From: Candidatus Aminicenantota bacterium
Lineage (GTDB): Bacteria > Acidobacteriota > Aminicenantia > JAMOAD01
Direction of reading: 5' to 3'
DNA: 45,064 nt
Assembly (NCBI GenBank): GCA_027031485.1
Contig: JALVQI010000050.1
Coordinates: 1-45,064 of the forward strand
Within the stretch, counting starts at the first letter, position 1. Each line of letters opens with the position of its first letter. A model generated the notes under the pieces. That model saw only the letters and a program-made list of their open reading frames with translations. It was not told the origin of the DNA and did not search any database. This document shows positions 28,565 through 37,207 of this stretch, one piece after another. The position numbers and the translations under genes were made by a program.

Positions 28565-29440
28565 ATGAATAAGGTAGATGTTTTTTTAAATAATATTAAT
28601 AATTTGCCTGTATTCCCAAGGACTGCAATTGAGTTTTTGCAATTAATTAAAAATAAAGAGACTTCTTTGGCGGAAATAGGTGAATATATAAGCAAAGACA
28701 GTACTCTTTCCGCTAAAATATTAAAGTTGGCAAATTCCCCTTATTACAACAGAGGCAGAGAAATCAGGTCAATAAAACAGGCGGTTGTATTTTTAGGTTC
28801 TGATATAATAAAAGGTATCGTTTTATCTCTTTCAATTATTAGAATGTTTCCCATGAAAGTGGGAGGTAAGGAGCTTGACAGAACTCTATTTTGGAATCAC
28901 TCAGTGGCGGCGGCTTTTATTGCAAGTAAATTATCCAAGGATTTCAATCTGTGGGTTCCTGATGAAGCTTATACGGCAGGGCTTGTACATGATATCGGAA
29001 AGCTTCTTTATAACCAGTTTTTCCCTGAAGATTATGATTCGGTCGTAAAAAGAACATTAAAGGGAGAAGGTAATTATATTGAAATCGAAAAAGAGGTATT
29101 CGGTTATACCCATTATGAGTTTGGATATAAAATTGCGGAAAAGTGGAATCTTCCTGAAGGGATTAAAGAGGTAATAAGAGATCATCATGGATTAACAGAT
29201 AAAACTAATTGTAAAGTATTGGTAGCAATTGTAGGTTTTTCCAATGTGTTCTCCAAACAGATAGGTTACAATTTTCCCTGGGAGTTTGAACCATTAACCT
29301 TGAAGAATAATGTATTTTGGAATGAGATGATGAAAGCTAATCCCGGATTAAAGGAGATAGATGAAGCTTTTTTTACATTCCAAATAAGAGAAATGAAGGA
29401 CAAAATAGAAGAATTAATAAAAGAGTCGATGGAGGGATGA
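28565..29440 (+). CDS. HDOD domain protein (second of a tandem pair)
   Basis: A 291-residue HDOD protein following the first by two bases. NNLPVFPRTAIEFLQLIKNKE, LSAKILKLANSPYYNRGREIRSIKQAVVFLG and AGLVHDIGKLLYN align closely with the preceding gene, consistent with tandem duplication and divergence. The distal DHHGL is present. There is no separate ribosome site of note, so translational coupling is likely. cheB follows with no gap. Confidence 0.92.
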   Translation: MNKVDVFLNNINNLPVFPRTAIEFLQLIKNKETSLAEIGEYISKDSTLSAKILKLANSPYYNRGREIRSIKQAVVFLGSDIIKGIVLSLSIIRMFPMKVGGKELDRTLFWNHSVAAAFIASKLSKDFNLWVPDEAYTAGLVHDIGKLLYNQFFPEDYDSVVKRTLKGEGNYIEIEKEVFGYTHYEFGYKIAEKWNLPEGIKEVIRDHHGLTDKTNCKVLVAIVGFSNVFSKQIGYNFPWEFEPLTLKNNVFWNEMMKANPGLKEIDEAFFTFQIREMKDKIEELIKESMEG

Positions 29441-30547
29441 ATGGAAAAAATAAAAGTTTTAATTGTAGATGATTCTTCTTTTTTAAGAAAAATCATGAAA
29501 AAAATTATGGTGGAAAGCGGGAAGATAGAAGTTGTGGGTGAGGCGGCTAATGGGAAAGAGGCAATAGAAAAGGCGGCAGAGTTAAAACCTGATATTATAA
29601 CACTTGATATTAATATGCCAATTATGAGTGGATTGGAAGCTCTTGAAATAATTATGAGAGAGAATCCCACTCCCATAATAATGGTTAGTTCTCTCACGAC
29701 CGAAGATGCGGAAGTCACTTTTGAAGCACTCGAAAAAGGTGCTGTTGAATTCTTTCCTAAACAGACAAAAAATTTTAATGAAAATATTAGAACCATAAGA
29801 GATGAATTAATACCTAAAATTGAAAATATTGCGAGGAAAAAGAGATTATTCGGTTTTCCCTTTAGTTCCATGAAGGGAATCCCAAGACGGACTGTGGGAA
29901 AAAGGCAAGAAGAAAAAAAGATTATTACTGTTCAACCGAAAAGAGACTTTACTATCAAAGAACAAATAAAATTGGTTGTAGTTGGTTCCTCAACAGGAGG
30001 ACCAAATGCATTACAAACAATGTTAACTTCTCTTCCCGCGGATTTTCCCGCAGGGATGATAATTTCTCAACACATGCCTGCTACTTTTACAGGAGCTTTT
30101 GCAGATAGAATGGATAGATTTTCAAAAGTACAGGTTAAGGAGGCAAAGACAGGTGATAGAGTTGAGCCCGGTGTTGTTTTGATTACTCCCGGAGGAAAAC
30201 ACATGTATGTAAAGAATAGACCTACCGCTCCCGAAGTAATAATTTCCGAAGAACCCAAAACAGCAATTTACAAACCATCTGTTACTGTAATGGCGAAATC
30301 CGTAGCTGAAAATTACCCTAAAAGAACAGTAGGTGTTATGCTTACAGGGATGGGGAGCGATGGAAAAGATGGATTTGTGGAGATGAAAAAGAGGAACAGG
30401 GCTATAATTATTGCGCAGGATGAAGAAAGTTGTGTTGTTTATGGTATGCCCAAAGCTGTTGTTGATGCTGGAATTGCAGATTATGTTTTGGATATAAAAC
30501 AAATAGCTCCTACACTCAATAGAATAGTAAGGGGAAATAAGGATTGA
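29441..30547 (+). CDS. cheB: Chemotaxis protein-glutamate methylesterase CheB
   Basis: Response-regulator-controlled receptor demethylase and glutamine deamidase. The receiver domain (1-120) has D10-D11, the phospho-acceptor D56 in TLDINMP, and the switch Ser/Thr and Lys positions. The linker leads to the catalytic domain (about 175-365) with the Ser in GSSTGGPNALQ, His in SQHMPATFTGAFADRM, and Asp in GMGSDGKDG. Length 368 is usual. It partners with cheR two genes upstream. Confidence 0.97.
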   Translation: MEKIKVLIVDDSSFLRKIMKKIMVESGKIEVVGEAANGKEAIEKAAELKPDIITLDINMPIMSGLEALEIIMRENPTPIIMVSSLTTEDAEVTFEALEKGAVEFFPKQTKNFNENIRTIRDELIPKIENIARKKRLFGFPFSSMKGIPRRTVGKRQEEKKIITVQPKRDFTIKEQIKLVVVGSSTGGPNALQTMLTSLPADFPAGMIISQHMPATFTGAFADRMDRFSKVQVKEAKTGDRVEPGVVLITPGGKHMYVKNRPTAPEVIISEEPKTAIYKPSVTVMAKSVAENYPKRTVGVMLTGMGSDGKDGFVEMKKRNRAIIIAQDEESCVVYGMPKAVVDAGIADYVLDIKQIAPTLNRIVRGNKD

Positions 30548-30969
30548 TTGAAATTATTCAGTTAATTCTTGATATGATCTTTATCTTTTTTATAATTTTT
30601 CTTTTAATTAGAACAAGATCTCTTGCAAGGCTTAATACTTTAATAAAAGAATCCAAAAAAGATTTTGAAAAACTCTTATTCCAAGCTGAAAAATGGGGTG
30701 ATGAAATAATAGGAAAGCTTAACTTAAAGGAAAGAGAGGGGAGTGAGCTCTTAAAGAGGTTGGAGGAAGCTCATAAAAAATTGTTAGAAGAGGAAAAAAA
30801 GCTAATTGTGGAGTCACCTGACCTTGAAAAAACTAAGAGTGTTTTACTTCTTTACAATCAGGGACTTTCCAGAGAAGAAATATCCAAAGGGCTTAATATC
30901 CCGATAGGAGAGGTTGATCTTATCTTGGATCTAATAAACTATATAAAGAAAAACAACAAATTATCATAA
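30544..30969 (+). CDS. Small coiled-coil membrane protein, DUF6115/SwrB-like
   Basis: A 141-residue protein ending the motility operon. It has an N-terminal membrane helix (about 5-22), a charged coiled coil (about 30-95), and a helix-turn-helix-like end, LLLYNQGLSREEISKGLNIPIGEVDLILDLI. This layout matches small proteins, such as SwrB-type or DUF6115, found at the 3' end of fla/che operons in Firmicutes. The TTG start overlaps the cheB stop. The family assignment rests on architecture and position, not on motif identity. Confidence 0.7.
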   Translation: MIEIIQLILDMIFIFFIIFLLIRTRSLARLNTLIKESKKDFEKLLFQAEKWGDEIIGKLNLKEREGSELLKRLEEAHKKLLEEEKKLIVESPDLEKTKSVLLLYNQGLSREEISKGLNIPIGEVDLILDLINYIKKNNKLS

Positions 30970-30970
30970 A

Positions 30971-31558
30971 TTATTTTATTATTTTGATTATTGCGAACCC
31001 TGCAATTAAAAGGATGAAAAAGAGTATTGAAAGTAGATTGAAATATCTGTCAATAAAATCTTTGATTTTCGCGCCGAAAAAGTAAAAAAGAGTTGATATG
31101 ATAAAAAATCTTGCTGAACGACTTAGAGTGGAGGCTATTAAAAAAATGAAAAAATTTATTTTCCAGAATCCTGATGTTATTGTTATCAATTTGTAAGGGA
31201 TTGGGGTAAATCCTGCAATACTGACTATCCAGGCGGAATATGTATTGTAAAGTTCACCCAGATGCTGGAATTTTTCTGTTAAATGATAAAATTTTATGAT
31301 GGGTTTACCTATGATATCAAAGAGAAAGTATCCTATGCCATAACCTGCTATTCCACCTAATATTGAACCGATTGAAGATATTGTGGCAAATCTGAATGAT
31401 TTTTTCGGTTGTCCGACTTCCATTGCCATCATTAGAACATCGGGAGGAATCGGGAAAAAGCTTGATTCCGCAAAAGCGTTTAGAAAAAGTGCCCATTCAC
31501 TGTAAGGTGAGTCTGCCCAGCTTAGAACCTTGTCATACCATTTCTTTAAAAATTTCAT
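30971..31558 (-). CDS. YqaA/DedA-like (VTT domain) membrane protein
   Basis: A 195-residue polytopic inner-membrane protein of the YqaA branch of the SNARE-associated/DedA (VTT) superfamily. Motifs are FAESSFFPIPPDVLMMAM and GFTPIPYKLITITSGFWKINFFIF, the two re-entrant-type loops, between hydrophobic segments. Relatives act in lipid flipping or envelope homeostasis. It is convergent with the motility operon (one base between stops) and starts inside the 3' end of surE. Confidence 0.88.
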   Translation of the reverse strand: MKFLKKWYDKVLSWADSPYSEWALFLNAFAESSFFPIPPDVLMMAMEVGQPKKSFRFATISSIGSILGGIAGYGIGYFLFDIIGKPIIKFYHLTEKFQHLGELYNTYSAWIVSIAGFTPIPYKLITITSGFWKINFFIFLIASTLSRSARFFIISTLFYFFGAKIKDFIDRYFNLLSILFFILLIAGFAIIKIIK

Positions 31559-32294
31559 TCTCCTTCTCTTTAAGGTATCCGAAGAGTTTATCGTTGAAAA
31601 AGTTTAAAGAAAGAGGGGTAATGGAGATGTAGCCACTTTCCACAGCCTTTACATCCGTGGAATCCTCTCCGAAAACCGTTATCTTTCCCGGACCTATCCA
31701 ATAATATTTGTTGCCTCTTGGATCCATCTTTTCAATGACTTCCGCGTCATACCTTTTGTGTCCTAATTTTGTTATTTTTACTCCCTTTGGCTCGAAGGGA
31801 ACATTTATTGAAAGGATTGTTCCTTCGGGTAATGGGTTGTAAAGCAGAAATTTAACTATACTCTTTGAGACCTTTATTGCGGACTCAAAATCATATTTGT
31901 GAGTTTTGCCCTCTATTACTGAAATTGCAATGGCTTGAATCCCTAAAAGTGAAGCCTGAAATGCACCTGCCACTGTGCCGGAGTAAATCGTATCCTCTCC
32001 TATATTGGCTCCATGGTTAATTCCGGAAACAACAATGTCTGGTTTTTCTTTCAAAAGAACTTTGGTAGCCAGATAAACGCAGTCAACCGGTGTGCCTGTA
32101 ATTGCATAGTGAAATTCATCAACTTTGCTTATTCTCAACGGAGAATTTGTTGTTATTCCGAATGAAACAGCACTTTTTTCTCTATCGGGAGCCACGGTAT
32201 AAACAGAGCCGAACTCTTTTAACCCATGCTCAAGTATTTTTATTCCCTCGGCGAAAATTGAATCATCATTGGTTATTAAAAGCTTTTTTTTCAT
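31533..32294 (-). CDS. surE: 5'/3'-nucleotidase SurE
   Basis: Metal-dependent survival protein that dephosphorylates nucleoside monophosphates. The 253-residue product starts MKKKLLITNDDSIFAEGI, with the Asp-Asp metal ligands at residues 9-10. APDREKSAVSFGIT and VVSGINHGANIGEDTIYSGTVAGA (Asn and Gly of the active site) follow. AGAGGA lies five bases before the ATG. The gene begins 22 bases after the 3' end of tRNA-Pro on the same strand and overlaps the YqaA gene by 26 bases. Confidence 0.96.
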   Translation of the reverse strand: MKKKLLITNDDSIFAEGIKILEHGLKEFGSVYTVAPDREKSAVSFGITTNSPLRISKVDEFHYAITGTPVDCVYLATKVLLKEKPDIVVSGINHGANIGEDTIYSGTVAGAFQASLLGIQAIAISVIEGKTHKYDFESAIKVSKSIVKFLLYNPLPEGTILSINVPFEPKGVKITKLGHKRYDAEVIEKMDPRGNKYYWIGPGKITVFGEDSTDVKAVESGYISITPLSLNFFNDKLFGYLKEKENEIFKEMV

Positions 32295-32316
32295 AAAATC
32301 CTCTTAAATAAAAAAA

Positions 32317-32390
32317 TCGGGACGAGTGGATTTGAACCACCGGCCCCACGCACCCCAAGCGTGTGCGCTACCAGGCTGCGCCACGTCCCG
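32317..32390 (-). tRNA. tRNA-Pro (anticodon GGG)
   Basis: A complete cloverleaf reads on the minus strand: acceptor CGGGACG/CGTCCCG, D stem GCGC/GCGC with loop AGCCTGGTA, anticodon stem CACGC/GCGTG with loop TTGGGGT (anticodon GGG at 32354-32356, G37 as in proline tRNAs), and T arm GGTGG-TTCAAAT-CCACT with one G-T wobble. The discriminator is A. CCA is not encoded; a T-run follows directly. It decodes CCC/CCU and lies between a MerR-like gene and surE, probably within one transcript. Confidence 0.97.
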
Positions 32391-32401
32391 ATAAATATCC
32401 C

Positions 32402-32797
32402 CTATGTTTTACTATTTTTTTTAAGAATTGTCAAGATGTTTGCAATTTCTTTCCTTATCTCTTCTAATCTTGATTTGTATACTGCTGAAGTGTTTATATC
32501 ATTATCTATGGTTTCTTTTTTGTAATTATCTTGCGGCTTTGAATCTTTTATTTCCACTTCTATTGTTTTTTTTGCCTCTTCTATAGTTTTTTCCTGATTC
32601 AAGACTAACTCTTTTATTTTTAAAAGTAAAATTATCTCTTCTCTTTTGAAAAGGAGTTCTCCATTGGAATTTTTTTGAATATTTAAGAAGGGGAAAATTT
32701 TTATCCAGTAATCAAGAACTTTCTTGGAAAGTTTTGTAATCTTAATAACCTCTCTCTCTTTAAAGAAAAGTTTTTCCGGAAGCTTAAAATTGTCCAT
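32402..32797 (-). CDS. MerR-like helix-turn-helix protein
   Basis: A 131-residue protein whose first 75 residues match the MerR-type winged helix: FFKEREVIKITKLSKKVLDYWIKIFP, then the wing and FKREEIILLLKIKELV, with NQEKTIEEAKKTI beginning the dimer helix. The C-terminus is charged and helical, with no cysteine effector site, so it resembles the effectorless MerR-like proteins encoded near ihfA in other diderms. The stop is 11 bases before tRNA-Pro. The segment upstream (32798-32909) has no gene. Confidence 0.8.
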   Translation of the reverse strand: MDNFKLPEKLFFKEREVIKITKLSKKVLDYWIKIFPFLNIQKNSNGELLFKREEIILLLKIKELVLNQEKTIEEAKKTIEVEIKDSKPQDNYKKETIDNDINTSAVYKSRLEEIRKEIANILTILKKNSKT

Positions 32798-32909
32798 ATC
32801 CTATTATTATTTAAAAATTCAAAATTTTCAAGCTACCCCTCTGCATATTGTTTTTTTATCTTTAAGTATGAACCTGTTTTTATATGGAAAATTTATAAAA
32901 AGCGTGAGT

Positions 32910-33881
32910 TTAATCTTCTTGGTAAATTCTTAGAGCCTTTTTGAAAATTTCATATATCCTTTTTTTAAGTTTTTCAGGTTTTATAACTTTTACCTCGTCA
33001 CCAAATCTTAAAATTTCCCTTATAAGTTCATAATTGAATGTTGATTTAAAGCTTATCTCTATTTCTCCGTTTTCCATTTTTTTTACTTTTTGCTCAGGAT
33101 GAAACACCAGGGTTTCAATGAGTGATGATATTGATTTGGAAAATCTCAGTTTCACATCAATTAATTCTTTCCTTCTATCTGTAAGATAGATTCCGAATGA
33201 TTGGTTTAATATTTCTTTGATTTGTTCCTCTTTAAAATAATCACTTGACTTTTCTTCACAGATTTTAACATTAAAAATCCTTGATACTGCATAGGTTCTC
33301 AGCTGTTTGTTTTTTTCTGCTAAAAGGTACCAGTTACCCATATAATAAATCAAATGCAGAGGGCTTATTTTTCTGTGGGTAAGATCATCGTTTTTCGAAA
33401 ATACGGAATAGTATTTTATTTCAATTTTTTTATCATCAATTATTGCATTTGCAATGGATTCAAGAATTCCTCCTCTGCTTTTGTAAAGCCTGATTCCTCT
33501 GTATGAGACTGATTTACTTATCTTTTCAAACTCTTCATCTGAGAATAGGGTCACCTTCCTTAAAAATTTTTTTAATATGTCTTTTAATTTTTCATCCCGT
33601 ATAAGCTCTTTTAAAATAGCAAAAAGTAAAAGTTCTTCATTTGAAGCCCAAATGAGAGGCAATGTAAGATCCTTATATTCAGCTTCCAGATAATAGCCTT
33701 TTTTATGATGATCATATTTTAAAGGTATTTGAAGCCTATCTCTTATAAAATCCAGATCTCTTTGTGCTGTGGATCTTGACACTTCAAATCTTTCCTGAAT
33801 ATCAGAGGTGTTGGGAAAAGAATCTTCCTTTACTCTGTCAATAAACCATACAAATCTTTCAAAAGCTAACTTTTTTGACAT
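32910..33881 (-). CDS. WYL-domain transcriptional regulator
   Basis: A 323-residue regulator with an N-terminal helix-turn-helix (FPNTSDIQERFEVSRSTAQRDLDFI, about residues 22-46) and a WYL domain (about 135-205: KISPLHLIYYMGNWYLLAE, LRTYAVSRI), followed by a WCX-type C-terminal region. WYL domains are thought to sense small ligands or nucleic acids. No ribosome site precedes the ATG, and it follows the deaminase gene by 26 bases. Its target is unknown. Confidence 0.88.
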   Translation of the reverse strand: MSKKLAFERFVWFIDRVKEDSFPNTSDIQERFEVSRSTAQRDLDFIRDRLQIPLKYDHHKKGYYLEAEYKDLTLPLIWASNEELLLFAILKELIRDEKLKDILKKFLRKVTLFSDEEFEKISKSVSYRGIRLYKSRGGILESIANAIIDDKKIEIKYYSVFSKNDDLTHRKISPLHLIYYMGNWYLLAEKNKQLRTYAVSRIFNVKICEEKSSDYFKEEQIKEILNQSFGIYLTDRRKELIDVKLRFSKSISSLIETLVFHPEQKVKKMENGEIEISFKSTFNYELIREILRFGDEVKVIKPEKLKKRIYEIFKKALRIYQED

Positions 33882-33907
33882 CTTATTTTCTAAATTTATT
33901 TTGAGGA

Positions 33908-34387
33908 TTAATATTGAATTTTTTCATCCTTCTGCTCCCACTCTTTAAATAGTTCAAGACATTCTTTGTTTTCAACTTTGATCTTCTCCAATTTATCACT
34001 TTTGGCTTTTCCTGATATAGCATCATATATGAATTTGTCATCAAATCCTATTTTCTCTGCATCATCTCTTGTGCATATATAGTAAAGCTTTTTGATTTTA
34101 GACCAATAGATTGCCGAAAGACACATGGGGCATGGCTCACATGTTGAAAAAATCTCGCAATCCGATAAATCAAATCTATTGAGTTTTTCAGAAGCTTTTC
34201 TGATAGCCACTATTTCGGCGTGAGCCGTTGGATCCTTGGTTTTAATGACTTCATTGTGAGCTTTGGCGATTATTTCTCCGTTTTTGACAATAACAGCTCC
34301 GAAGGGACCTCCCTCACCATTTTCCATACCTTTTTTAGCCTCTTCCAATGCAATTTTGAAAATTCTATTATTATTACCCTTTTTCAT
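33908..34387 (-). CDS. Guanine deaminase-type nucleoside deaminase
   Basis: A 159-residue cytidine-deaminase-fold enzyme. The zinc site is visible: TAHAEIVAI (His and catalytic Glu) and TCEPCPMCLSAIYWSKI (two Cys). FGAVIVKNGEIIAKAHNEV and the C-terminal IGFDDKFIYDAISG resemble the Bacillus-type guanine deaminase (GuaD) more than TadA. It would convert guanine to xanthine in the cytoplasm. The 34388-34472 gap holds a small CATCAA/TTGATG palindrome and no gene. Confidence 0.82.
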   Translation of the reverse strand: MKKGNNNRIFKIALEEAKKGMENGEGGPFGAVIVKNGEIIAKAHNEVIKTKDPTAHAEIVAIRKASEKLNRFDLSDCEIFSTCEPCPMCLSAIYWSKIKKLYYICTRDDAEKIGFDDKFIYDAISGKAKSDKLEKIKVENKECLELFKEWEQKDEKIQY

Positions 34388-34472
34388 TCTAAATTAAAGA
34401 ATATTCCATAATGATTCTTTTTATGAATTATAATATCATCAATTTTTGATGTTTACAAATTAATATGGTGTG

Positions 34473-37127
34473 TCAAAATCCCCATCTATAGCTTATTTTG
34501 GCCAGGAAAATATTTGTCCCTTTTGCATTTATAAGATCATTAAAATCATTTGAAATATCAAAGATTCCTGTGTTTGCATAACTACTTCTATTCTGAGTCC
34601 ACACTAAATAAAAATTGGAGCCTGTTTTAAATTCCCATTTTAAAACGGCTGTCCCTCTTACGGATTTATAATTAAAATCAGGATTGTAAATGGAAAATTC
34701 TCCTGCCGGACCCTCTCCGTCGGGATCAATAATATACAAATTGTCGCTAAATTTAATTGTGGAGCCTCCTTCTCCATAAACATTAAAGTCATAGGTTTTA
34801 GGTTCCTTTAACTCTTTAAGTCCATAATAGTCTCCGACCGCAATGAATGGCTGTAGGAACATAGTAAAGCTTAATTTCGGAGAAAAAACCCAGCTCAATC
34901 TTATCTGAAAGGAAAGGATTTTTGTATCTATTGAAGAGAAAATATATCTTTTTCCATAAGTCTCTGTCATATAGCTATCTTTAATACTTGTGACCCACTG
35001 TGATTTGTCCGTGCCGAAACTGAGGTGCGGGCCTACACTTAATGTGAATGTTGTTCTGGGTTTCCATTTGAAAAATCCCCCTATCATTAAATTATCTCCA
35101 CCATCTTTTGAGCCCATATAAGATATCCTTGGCATAAAAACGATGGCTTTTCTTCTGTCTGAAAAGAGTGAGAAGCTTAAGAATTCCCCGGAGGGATGCA
35201 TCATTAAAGGACCGCCTCTCGTGCTTGTTTTTGATAGTCCCTTATTAAAAAAACCTAAATTAAATCCGATACCCCAATAATTCAGGAATGTACCGTTAAA
35301 CATTCCAAAAAATCCATTGTTTAATTTATCTCCGCCAAAATCATAGCTATAATGGATTCCTCCGGCAGTATAAAAACTTCTTAAAATTTTCCCCGGTTTG
35401 AAGTTTTTGTATCCGAAAAACATATGCCCGTTAATAATATCGGTTTCCCTCTGAAATCCAGAATCCGATACATCAAATCCCGGCGATATTGCTCCTATGC
35501 TTGAAAGAACAAACCAATTGCCCTTTTCCTTGTTTACAGTTAATCTTCCCGCCCAGCCTTCAAGTGATGTTGCGGAAGGATCAAGGGTTAAATAATCTGC
35601 ATCGGGTCTCTGGAAATAGTGTTGAGGTGATAGTTGAACATAATATAATCTTTCGGGAGAACCCTCTATTATTGATGCTCCGAACCAACCTGAAGCCACC
35701 CAATTATCATCTTTACCAAAATAGCTCCATCCGTCCACGCCGAAAGAGAATGACCGTTTATTGAGAATACCCATGAGATTATTATCATCAAAATCTCTTA
35801 AAACACCTGTTCCAATGAAACCTATCCCCTTTTTACCCTTATCAAATTCTTTTAAAAGCCTGATTATTCCATAAAAACTCATCGGTTCCACTTCCTGAGA
35901 ACCTTCGGTATTATCCGTGTAAGTGTCAGCAAATTCTCTTGCGGTTAATGCTGAAATTATACCAATGTTCCAGTTATTACCGATTTTACCTGTTAGTTTT
36001 GAAGCTCCTAAAATGGTTGTTCTATCCGGGTATCTGGAATATTCGGCATATGCGTATCCCTGAGGTGGTCTTCCTATTCTTCTGCTGTAAAAAAATTCCG
36101 GGGGAGTCCAGTTAATGTTAATATTAAAGTGAGTGCCTCCTCTTCCGAAATCAAAAATACTGGCACCTTCTACAAAGAAAGGTCTCTTTTCTTCAAAATA
36201 TGTTTCATAAGCTGTGAGGTTCATCACCGCAGGATCCACTTCAACCTGTCCGAAATCCGGATTAAAGGTCAGATTTAATGTTAGATTACTTTTAAGATTA
36301 ATTTTTGCATCCAATCCCATATTTCCGCTGAAGTCATTACCTGTTTTAAAAGGATTTCCTTCCTCTTTCGGATAAAAATCCGTTTTTCCTACTATATATG
36401 GTAGCAATTCCGTATAAATTCCCGGTTTTATATCTCTTAATCCGATTAACTTTGCAAAATGGGACACAAAACCTGTATCACTTCTGGGAATCCAGATAAA
36501 AGAAACTTTCTCATTTTTTCTTTTGATAACTCTTTCAAAATTTATTCCCCAGATCATCTCTTTTTTATCGGATTTAAAGTTTAACTGATTAAAGGGTATT
36601 TTAATTTCCACTGTCCAGCCTTTGGAATCTATTTTTACAGCAGATTCCCACACTCCGTCCCAGCTATCATCTCTGTTTGAATCATTATAAAGAGCACCGT
36701 CAAGGATCGAATTTGCCGGGTTTACTTTAAAAAGATATCCGGATCTTTTATCATTGTATGGATCTATTGATAGAATAAATTCATCAGAATCAGTATCACT
36801 ATCTCTCGTACCGGTTCTTTTAACTATTTTTTTCGGATCAGAATCGTACAATCGGGCGGCTACATAGAGATTTTTTTTATCATATGCCACCCAGACAACA
36901 GTTCTTTCAGACGGTTTTCCTCCGTCAATGGGGGTTGATTGGACAAAATCATCTCTTCCTTTATTTTGCCATACCTTTTCGGTTAATTTCCCGTCTATTT
37001 TTATTTTTTCATTGACAACACGGTAGGCTTTTATTGTTTTATTTTTTCTTGGATCAAACTTTTCAGAAAAAGAAAGAATTGAAATTAAAAAAAACAGTAT
37101 GAAAATTAATGTTAACTTTTTTCTCAT
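34473..37127 (-). CDS. DUF5916 outer-membrane protein with CBM9-like domain
   Basis: An 884-residue exported protein. It has a signal peptide (MRKKLTLIFILFFLISILSFS), a CBM9-like N-terminal domain (about 35-225: IDGKLTEKVWQ, VVWVAYDKKNLYVAARLYDSDP, GWTVEIKIPFNQLNF), then a DUF5916 domain starting near the PEFFYSRRIGRPPQG segment and continuing as alternating beta strands to an aromatic end (AKISYRWGF), as expected for an outer-membrane barrel. The function of the family is not established. CGGAGGAATT precedes the ATG. The gap at 37128-37207 shows no gene. Confidence 0.88.
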   Translation of the reverse strand: MRKKLTLIFILFFLISILSFSEKFDPRKNKTIKAYRVVNEKIKIDGKLTEKVWQNKGRDDFVQSTPIDGGKPSERTVVWVAYDKKNLYVAARLYDSDPKKIVKRTGTRDSDTDSDEFILSIDPYNDKRSGYLFKVNPANSILDGALYNDSNRDDSWDGVWESAVKIDSKGWTVEIKIPFNQLNFKSDKKEMIWGINFERVIKRKNEKVSFIWIPRSDTGFVSHFAKLIGLRDIKPGIYTELLPYIVGKTDFYPKEEGNPFKTGNDFSGNMGLDAKINLKSNLTLNLTFNPDFGQVEVDPAVMNLTAYETYFEEKRPFFVEGASIFDFGRGGTHFNININWTPPEFFYSRRIGRPPQGYAYAEYSRYPDRTTILGASKLTGKIGNNWNIGIISALTAREFADTYTDNTEGSQEVEPMSFYGIIRLLKEFDKGKKGIGFIGTGVLRDFDDNNLMGILNKRSFSFGVDGWSYFGKDDNWVASGWFGASIIEGSPERLYYVQLSPQHYFQRPDADYLTLDPSATSLEGWAGRLTVNKEKGNWFVLSSIGAISPGFDVSDSGFQRETDIINGHMFFGYKNFKPGKILRSFYTAGGIHYSYDFGGDKLNNGFFGMFNGTFLNYWGIGFNLGFFNKGLSKTSTRGGPLMMHPSGEFLSFSLFSDRRKAIVFMPRISYMGSKDGGDNLMIGGFFKWKPRTTFTLSVGPHLSFGTDKSQWVTSIKDSYMTETYGKRYIFSSIDTKILSFQIRLSWVFSPKLSFTMFLQPFIAVGDYYGLKELKEPKTYDFNVYGEGGSTIKFSDNLYIIDPDGEGPAGEFSIYNPDFNYKSVRGTAVLKWEFKTGSNFYLVWTQNRSSYANTGIFDISNDFNDLINAKGTNIFLAKISYRWGF

Positions 37128-37207
37128 AATTCCTCCGAATAAATTAAATTATTAAATAAATACGAAAAACTCTGGGTTTTGTTCCGAAAAAGTGAGAATA
37201 AGATAAA

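Noticed and set aside
29266-29871. A 201-codon minus-strand open frame over the second HDOD gene and cheB.
   Set aside because: It lies antisense to two well-supported genes with intact motifs; the Ser/Ile/Phe-rich translation is what antisense of AT-rich coding DNA gives, and no ribosome site fits.
34437-34451. CATCAA-TTT-TTGATG palindrome before the deaminase gene, as a terminator.
   Set aside because: The stem is AT-rich, there is no T-run on either strand, and it lies upstream of a gene start; function is unsupported.
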